Below are positions 56,059-64,000 of a stretch of 64,000 nucleotides of DNA, one piece after another (within the stretch, counting starts at the first letter, position 1; every line of letters starts with the position of its first letter). Origin of the DNA: Rhizopus sp. PT2906 (Eukaryota; Mucoromycota; Mucoromycetes; Mucorales; Rhizopodaceae); assembly GCA_025529335.1 (NCBI GenBank), contig JAMYHX010000287.1:36336-100335 (forward strand). Reading direction: 5' to 3'. The position numbers and the translations under genes were made by a program. The notes below the pieces were generated by a model, which was not told the origin of the DNA, did no database searches, and saw nothing but the letters and a program-made list of their open reading frames with translations.

Positions 56059-59000
56059 TCATTTTTCAGTTTTTGTTATAACATGCTTCAAAAGCCGCTT
56101 ACCAGCCCATATGTTATGATTCATAGAATCCATTAAACCATCCGAAATTTCTGTTGGCATATCTGCATTTGCATCCATCAGTAGCCAGTTTTGTCGAAGA
56201 GAGGTAGGACTCAGGCCAGAAGGAACAGGTGAATGCATGGAAAAGCTGCCGGATCTTGGGCTTCGACCACCACTAAAGTCAAATTCGGCGTATGGCGATG
56301 ACGGTGAACTGTTTGTGCCAATAGCAACACTTAGTGAATCAGGTGCACCGCCAGGAGATCCAGATGGAGTATAATGAGCGTCGGTTGAAAACACGGACAT
56401 GGGCGATACAGGAAAGCTAACTGTTCCAGCAACTGTGGTAGGTGAAGAGCTGGTGGTTTCAATAGTAGGCACAGTATTGATGACTATGCGAGGCACTAGA
56501 GATAGCTAGATAAATAAATCACTCTCTTCTTTCAAATATTCTTATTACCTGGTGGTGATCGCTTCTTCTTTTCTTTAGGGGTGTCCAAAAACTGGTTATT
56601 TTGACCTATTCTAGGTGAGCCAAAGTCAAACTGACTCGTTGATGTCACTCCTAGATTCTGAACTTCATCCTCGGTTCGCTTTTTCCATAATGCATGAATA
56701 AATCTTCTTTTTTGTATTTGAGATAGAAAGAAACCAGCAGCCTTTTCTAAATGATATTCTTGAGTGAGCTGTTCAAGCATTTCTAAGCGTGATATAAGAG
56801 GATCAAGCCTATAGTTAAAAAAAAATAAAAATAAGGACAAGCTTCTATTACACACACTTTAAGATCTTACGTTAAAGCTGTTGAAATATCAATTAAACGA
56901 TAAGACAAGATAGTCAGTACATTATCAAAGGAGATTCCCTTTGAAGTTTCTGCTCTTAAAATTTCCTACAAAAGCAAATACAAATAAATAAGCCCAAATT
57001 CAGACAATATAGATAACACCTACCTTTACTAATATATTATACTCGAATCTTCGACGCCGAGTTTCTTCTGTATTCATTTTATCCAAATACCTGTTAAGCT
57101 CATTCACGTCAACCTCAGTGTTTTTCTGTTCAAGGTGCTTCTCATCATATGATGTAGCATTTGTTCCTTCTGACGTGGATTGATTTAGTTTTGAGTGCTT
57201 GATTATATTACCAATCCCCATTTCATCGTCATATATTCGAAACTGAAAGCACCCCGTTAGCTTGTGAAGCAATTTTGGAACATCTTCTTTTTGTATATAG
57301 CCTGTTCCTTGTGGATCAAGGTCAGCCCATGATTGTTTAAACCTTTGAAAAAGCTCATTAGATAATTTTCTTTTGGATTCTCTACGGGCTTACGTTCGAA
57401 GGTCAGATTTAGTAACCTTTGTAAACCGAGTCCTGGTTTCATAAGTGTACTCAAAATTACTGATAATCACCTGTGTGTATAATCTACTTTAGTATGATAA
57501 AAAGTATATCGTCTTTGATATCTTACGGCAGTGAATAAATTCATAAAGATATGAGCGCAAATGATATAGAATGCATCAAACAAGACATAGGCCCAAAAAG
57601 AAGATCCACAATCATTTTCGAGATAATTGGAAGAGTGGCTGCAGTTAGGATACTGTACGGCATAATCTATAATAATAGCATTCTAATGTTGAATAATTAA
57701 CACATTAGTTTTCTTTCCAAAACATGCATTCTTTACTTACCCATGCTTCACCGGTTGTAAAACGTACAAGATAGAGTAATGCATTTCCATAGTCCCTAAA
57801 GTTTGTATGTCTTGATCCATAAGTCCCATACTTTGTTAAGCCAAAGAACTCCATAAATATCATGGCAAACAGACACATAACTACCATAAAAACGGCAGAA
57901 ACTTGAATAATGGAAAGTAAAGACTTACTGTATACAAAATGAAAACGTAAATGTACAGCACTTTCTAGATCTATGAGTTGACTTACGCAAGGGTATGATA
58001 AAGTGTCTCTAGAAAATCAATGCCTTCTCCTAGACGAAATGCCGCAAGCAGTAGGCAATACCGCTCAACCCGAAATGACCAAAGCGTTGGTAAAGCAAAA
58101 CGTAGGCACATAGAAAGCAACGCTCCAAATGCAACCGTGCAGTCATACCAGCACCATTTACTACGCATCCACTATATATATATATAAAAAAAGGATAAAC
58201 ACCAAACTATATCATCATTCTTCTTCATACCTTCTTTGGACCAAGCCCAAGAAATTTTATAACACATTCAAACACATAAATGATTGAAAATACCAGATAT
58301 GAATACTCTATAGAATTGGAGTAAGCGGCCATTTCCTTTTTTTTTTTTGCTAATGGATTGACTTGCCTTGGATATAAGATAACCAGTCAGGCTCATTTTG
58401 GAACTCGCTTGCAACCAAACAAGCATTTAGGATGATGACGGACATCATTATCTTGTTAAACATGCCATCTTTTTCTATAACCAAGTCATAGCAGAAACGA
58501 CATATTTTAGACTGTGGCGGAAAAACCTTAATCGTAGGCTTAACGTTTGCCAACATACGCTGAAGATCGCAATACTGTCGCTGTGCGGTTGTCAAGGTTG
58601 TAATTCCGCTTCTTTCTTTGAATTTTTCAATAATGACCTACGATCATCAGTTATATATATCTCACTGCTTCATTAAATGAACTTACGCCAACAAAGAGTT
58701 GTATTGTGCCTTGGGATATGATCATGAAGATGATGTAAAATAAGCCATGGTATACGGTGGCAGAATTCCAGTCGAAGCTAGGCTGAATGTCAGGCTCGAT
58801 CGGTGTGCTCATAGCACTAAACATTGAATCGACCCATCCTTCGGTCGAGGTAAGTGAAAACAAATGCTGCAATGCAGAAGGGAAGTTATCGTATGAATAA
58901 AAGCCGTTCTGTGGGTTTTGCCATACACGAGGAATTAATATGCTGGGAGAGGAATCATCATCTCCGATATTGTTGGTAAATTCTCCAATACATTCACCAC

Positions 59001-62000
59001 GGGAAAGCACAGAATCATCATTGCATAGCCACATGAGTCCACCAAAGATGTTGACACCGTATACAGCAAAAGGAATGAGCACAAGCAAGGTGAATATTAA
59101 GGCATCCAACATTAATGGGAAGGAGTAAAAAAGGGAAACAAAGATATCTCGAATGCCATTAAAGTATCTGATGAGCCGAAGGATACGTAAGCTTCGAAAG
59201 GTACTAAGGCCACGAGGCGCTTGTTCTGTTCCCATAAAGATAGTAATGGTATTCAATAATATAACACATATATCTAACTGATTCCAGTGGTTGCGAAGAT
59301 AAGCATTCGGCGTCAAAAGCAACCCATCGGCAATTATACGTATGATCAATTCAATAATAAAGATGATACTCAAGGCAATTTCAATGGTGTTATAAGTTGA
59401 CTGCCTTATCGTGTCTTTTCTTATCATTCTTGTCGACGGTTCGTCCAAGATGACCATGATAATACTAATAAATACACATATCATGATGATCCAATTGAAC
59501 AAGTTACGTTTCTCTGCCTGTCCATCTACACTAGATCCTACCAGCTTTTTACAATAGTATCTGATTCGACTTCTATCAGAGAATATAAGTAGCGAGCGAG
59601 CAACGGTTGCTCTTTCTTTCATAGCCTCACGATTTTCTTCAGAGGCTACTATATCATAATCGTCAGGAGTATCATCGTTGTCCAGCACAAATGTGCTCCT
59701 AACAACCAAAATGAATACACCTTTTTTTTTTTTTTACAAAGTAAAACTTACGATGGCGTAGGCTTAGCATTCTCCTCTTTTTTTAAAAGTGGCATATTTG
59801 CACGAACTTTGGTATAAAGAGACACAAACTTTTTCTCTAGAACTGAAGGACCTGTCGCATCAACAATCGCGTTTCGTCTTGTTCTAGGAATATCAGCCAA
59901 AAGCTCAGTGATATCCGCTTTGGATAAGGAAGCAGTTAAACTTGCCGGTAGTTTTGGTACATGCAAGTTTTTCTTGTCTTCTAAATGATAAAGTGGATAA
60001 AATATCTTCATCAAGATGGTTTCAGTCTTGCCAAAGTCTTTGAACCGATGACGATGAATATAGTCTTTGATTTGGTAGCGCCGAATATAGTCATCACTTA
60101 ATTCAAAATTTTCCAAAACTACAGCGATATATAAACCAGACATGATGTATCTACCAAAAGCAAAGTAGATGCTAAGAGCAATCGCGGCATAGATTGACCC
60201 TTTTCCCGCTTGACTAGCCATAGCATTATACAAGATTTCCTACAATTAAACAATGAGCAGATGAACAAAATAAAGAAGGGGATCATCGATAGTTACTGTC
60301 CAAGTTTCGCTTGTGTATACAATAATAAGGGAGACAAACGACTGCCAAAATGTGTCAAATCTGTTTTCAGCATCTGTATATGAAAACAGGTCGTTAAAGT
60401 CACCACCAAACATTTGCATAAACATGGTTGCACATAATGCTGTAGCCAAGATAAGGAATACCATGACATTAAAAACATTTTCACCTGTTCCCAAAGCAGC
60501 AAGCTAACACATTGTTAACACAATATACAGTTATGACTAGGTCTTTGCCTTACCACAAGCCTCTGTACTCGAGGAATACAAAGAAACAGGCGATAGCATC
60601 GACAAATTTGGAAAATGGTAAGATACTTGTATGCAGCAGAATCTTGTATCATAGGCAACTGGATAACACATGTTGTTATAGCAATAAACAAATCGATAAC
60701 ATTTCTTTTTGAAGACCAAAAGTTCATCCAGCTTGTCGCGCCTACCATACGGATGACGATTTCAATAGCAAAGATAAAAGTGAATGCCGTTTCTGCGTTA
60801 TTGATCAGTTCGATTCGTGATTCAGATGCAGTATATGATCGAAGGCACATAAAGATTAAATCAAGAAGAACCAAAAAGCCTCCAAAATAATAAAACGCTT
60901 GGCTTCTTACTAGATGAACAAGAAGCCAACGTAATTTCAAGGTAGATAAGCCCTTCCTGAAATCATCCCGATGGTAATCAAACATCCATATCGGATCATT
61001 GTCTTCATTTGTATTGGCTTCTTCCGTGTCTCGTAAAATCAAATACCCCTTTTCCTTTGAAGTAAATGCACTTCCAGAACCAAACTGACGAACTCGTGCA
61101 AAAGCAGAAGTAATAACGGCTAATAAGTTGTATTAGTGTAAGCATAGGAAGGGATTAAAATATGCCCTTACCAAACAACAAAAATGACATGACAAATGAG
61201 ATGATATATACCCCCAAACAGTAATACAATGCCGCAATAGATGAATCAGCGTCTTGTGTTTGATACATGAGGTCAGTCCATAATTCCAGCGACACGAACG
61301 TATAAACGCTCAGTAATGAAGAAAAGATGTTGTCGTAGTTTACAAAGTTATACTGAGGATTGTTATTGGGATCTTCCACACATATTTGACCCGAAATACA
61401 CATGTAGCCATGACTACCATAGTAATCATGTGTACCAGTCTGGATATTATACGGGCCCATGACAGAGGTACCGTTCCTATATCCAGAGCAATATTGAACT
61501 GGTTCTATTTGCATCACTTAATGATTTAGGGTTATTAAAAGAACACTCTATTTCTTCAAAATGAATTGATACTTACAAGATCCATCATCTCCTATATAGT
61601 AGCATCTTCTAGAAAACGCTCCTTGAAAGGAAACCAGTCCAAGCAAGGCAAACAGAATTAAGAAGAATAAGATAAGACCGGAAACTGCAAGCAGTACATC
61701 CCAGCTTAGTTCCAATGATTCCAAAATCATCTAAAAGAACTTTAGATACAAACTAAACCCGTATATGTATACACTTACGGCTGTGCCTGGTATAATGGAT
61801 AAAAGACGAATAGGTCGCAATGCACCTAGTGTTTTAAAAAGTGACATATTGGGGTAACTATAGCTCATTAATATAAAATCAGCCCAATAGGATAGAATAG
61901 ATATTATATCCAAAATGTTTCCAAAGCTATTTAGATAGGCACGATGATTGCTTCCAGGCTTATTGTTGTCCTTGTGAAATATAAAGGGAGAATGCTTATT

Positions 62001-63575
62001 GGAGGGTATTTTCTCTTCTTCAATATTCTTTGGAGAATATAGCCAAGTATTAAGCCATGTACATGGTTTTTTATCACTTTTAGCGTATACAGGTGGTAAT
62101 AATAGACCATATGCTATCACCTTACATATCGCTTCAAGACTAAATATCCCATATGGAATCAATATTATTCCTGGAGAAAAAAAAAAGGATAGCCTACCTA
62201 TATATCACTTGTATGAACAGTATTGCAAAATGCACCCACTGATTACCAAAAACTGATTTCTGTTCGTTTGATGTTATCGGTACACAGGCCAACAGAAACC
62301 AGTGAAGGATCAGTAAGCAAAGTAAGAAGGACTCGGTATATCTACAAAGGCCAAGGTGAGCAAACCATTGAGTGTACGTTACTATATTTACTTTGATCGA
62401 ATAAATAGCCATATCTTAACACGTAGCCAATTTGTTGGACTAAATAGATATAAAGAGCGTCCCTGAAGTGGATTGATTGGCACATGTTCTTCAGGAAATG
62501 TTCTATTTTGAGGAGGTGGGATTGTCTCTGTCTGGGGTATATATGATTCTTCTTTTGTAAATGTATGCCATATAGAATTATTATCATCTTCAGCATTGGT
62601 ATTAGACGTAGAGTGTGATAACCAAGATAATCTATGAGTCGATCTGTTTGAATTTGTTACTATTGGAGAGGCAGATTTCTTCAAGTTTGGTGAAGATGAA
62701 TACATGGGTGGGTTTTCTGTAGGCCTATCTTTATAAGGGCTACTTGGGGCCACTGAAAACAAGCTAAAGTCCTCAATGCTGGAAATTCCTTTTGTCTCAG
62801 AGACTCGAGAGTGGACGACTCTTTTGGCTGCATTAAATAACATCTCAAGTAGATAATATTTACTTTTTTGGCTATTTTTGTTTAGCTTCTCCTGTTGTAG
62901 CTGTCTATAATATCTATCATTATGATGCTGATCTATATATCGATGATGTTTATACAATTTATCATTGTTTGAAGATGTGTTATTATGTCTATGTGATGTT
63001 CCACTGACACTTGTTCCTGCATGTTTTGATCTATAATTACTTGATTCTGTAGCTGTAGTATTAAAAGATCGATGTACATCATGCTGCCATTCAGGCGGAT
63101 GATTGACCAACGTGTTGCTTGCTGTACCTGATCTGAGTTCATTATGAGAAGAGGAGAGACGACGACGCCTTAGTCCTCCTGATCGAGATGAAGGTGATGG
63201 ATCTAATCCGATCCGTTCATCTATGGCTGTTTCCTCTGGATAAGATATGCCTAATGGATTGGGTGGTTTGTAGCTCTGTTTTTCCTGTCGATTTAATAAT
63301 TTTTCTATCTTGTTCTTTCGTCTCAGCAAATCCTTAGTTAAAGGAAGGGGCATTGATACATTAGTAGATGATATTGATTTTCTATGTGTGCTTTGAGTAG
63401 GTGATAGTGATTGAGAAGTGGTATTGCTTATGGCAGATTCAAGAACCTTCTCTTGTTCAATAGGTGGAGCCTCTGTTAAGACGATTCGAGGAATGGCAAT
63501 CTGTTGTTTATCATTATTTTCTTCCATTAGCTGAGCTGTTTCTTGTGTGTCATTTTCTTTATTAGAATCAACCAT
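56059..63575 (-). CDS. cch1: voltage-gated calcium channel alpha subunit (Cch1-type)
   Basis: Plasma-membrane high-affinity calcium channel with four six-helix repeats. It starts at 63575 (MVDSNKENDTQETAQ) with a disordered Ser/His/Arg-rich tail of about 390 residues. Many exons with 45-60 nt introns cover 7.5 kb. S4 segments include LGALRPIRLLSIIPG (I) and FRSLRILRLIRYFNG (III). Pore-loop filter motifs are FVSLELWTD (I), VYTSETWTV (II), TSTEGWVD (III) and FTTGEAWV (IV), giving four glutamates. After repeat IV an EF-hand-like segment (SWADLDPQGTGYIQKEDV) follows, then a Ser/Pro-rich C-terminal tail ending HVITKTEK. An apparent in-frame stop near 57390 disappears when a 51-nt intron is spliced. 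Its usual partner Mid1 is not in the window. Confidence 0.95.
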
Positions 63576-63760
63576 TAGTTCATCAGCTGGGACAATACAA
63601 AAAAAAAAAAAAGAAAAAAGAAAAAAGGCAGTGACTTAAATACAGTGTATAATTTGGTGTAACAGCCATCCACATGCATCTAGATTATATTTTATGCAGT
63701 AAATTTTATGCTTCGAATAGTAATGGTGGTAACATAACAAGTAAACCCTCATTCAGTATT

Positions 63761-63803
<43 letters not shown>

Positions 63804-64000
63804 GTCATGTATAGTTGAACCTATTCTATATTCATAGAGATTAATCCTCATCTTTGTCCAATTTCCTTCTTCTTGTTTTATAATGTATTGAAATACATTT
63901 AAAAGAAGAAAAGAAGAAGAGAAAAAGACTCTGATGAGAGAAGCATAAAGATGAAAACAGTGATAAGCAACAGTATCAATTGACACGTGGCATCATCAAA
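63576..64000. other. upstream region of the calcium channel gene
   Basis: Promoter-side sequence for the minus-strand channel gene. It includes an A-rich tract at 63600-63627 and an (AT)n(GT)n microsatellite at about 63762-63803. A CACGTG is present near 63983. No gene. Confidence 0.5.

Noticed and set aside
57380..57400. apparent in-frame stop inside the Cch1 gene
   Set aside because: It lies inside a well-formed 51-nt GT-AG intron (GTAAGC ... TTTCAAAG); splicing restores the EF-hand-like sequence.
1..64000. CRISPR arrays, bacterial-style operons, rRNA or tRNA genes
   Set aside because: No regularly spaced repeats, no rRNA blocks and no tRNA-like cloverleaf were noticed; the window is eukaryotic and spliced. 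A tRNA scan would be needed to exclude a divergent tRNA.

Overview
The window is nuclear DNA from a fungus, most likely a Mucoromycota member of the Mucorales type (Mucor/Rhizopus/Parasitella-like). The case rests on very short GT-AG introns (about 45-60 nt) in nearly every gene, AT-rich spacers, closely packed genes on both strands, and a complement of fungal proteins: Cch1-type calcium channel, Drs2-type flippase, SPX-RING protein, Put1, Qcr2, Cds1, both GDP-mannose pyrophosphorylase paralogues, Aurora kinase, Lsm1 and cytosolic ribosomal proteins L11 and S8. Species assignment is inference; no marker gene such as rDNA is present.

Layout. 1-2.3 kb is repeat-derived spacer with a decayed LINE fragment. 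2.3-4.0 kb holds a spliced acidic protein with a Sld7-like C-terminus. 5.6-7.6 kb is asparagine synthetase. 7.7-16.1 kb is a mobile-element block: a Fanzor-type TnpB-family nuclease pseudogene (minus strand), a perfect 69-bp inverted repeat, and a two-ORF non-LTR retrotransposon (plus strand). 16.4-18.5 kb carries RPL11 and RPS8. 18.6-23.6 kb looks like a phosphate-acquisition neighbourhood: an SPX-RING protein ending in a CaaX box and two tandem secreted acid phosphatases. 25-37 kb has a single-pass membrane protein, CDS1, QCR2, a small coiled-coil protein, a family-16 methyltransferase, a 57-residue protein, LSM1 and a RecQ helicase. 37-40 kb has a leucine-rich-repeat protein and a broken transposase. 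40.7-44.1 kb has proline dehydrogenase and GMPPA; 44.2-44.7 kb holds a second TnpB/Fanzor-like relic. 44.9-54.3 kb has the flippase, GMPPB, Aurora kinase and a small secreted cysteine-rich protein. 54.5-63.6 kb has 3-hydroxyacyl-CoA dehydrogenase and the Cch1 channel.

Functional links suggested by position: GMPPA and GMPPB (two subunits of one GDP-mannose-making complex) lie within 8 kb, and SPX-RING lies beside two acid phosphatases. The most unusual content is the RNA-guided-nuclease-like gene at 7742-10840. Its four exons keep a single frame with RuvC and zinc-ribbon motifs, but two in-frame stops interrupt it. One is a TGA exactly where related proteins carry tryptophan. A second, more decayed relic of the same broad superfamily is 34 kb away.
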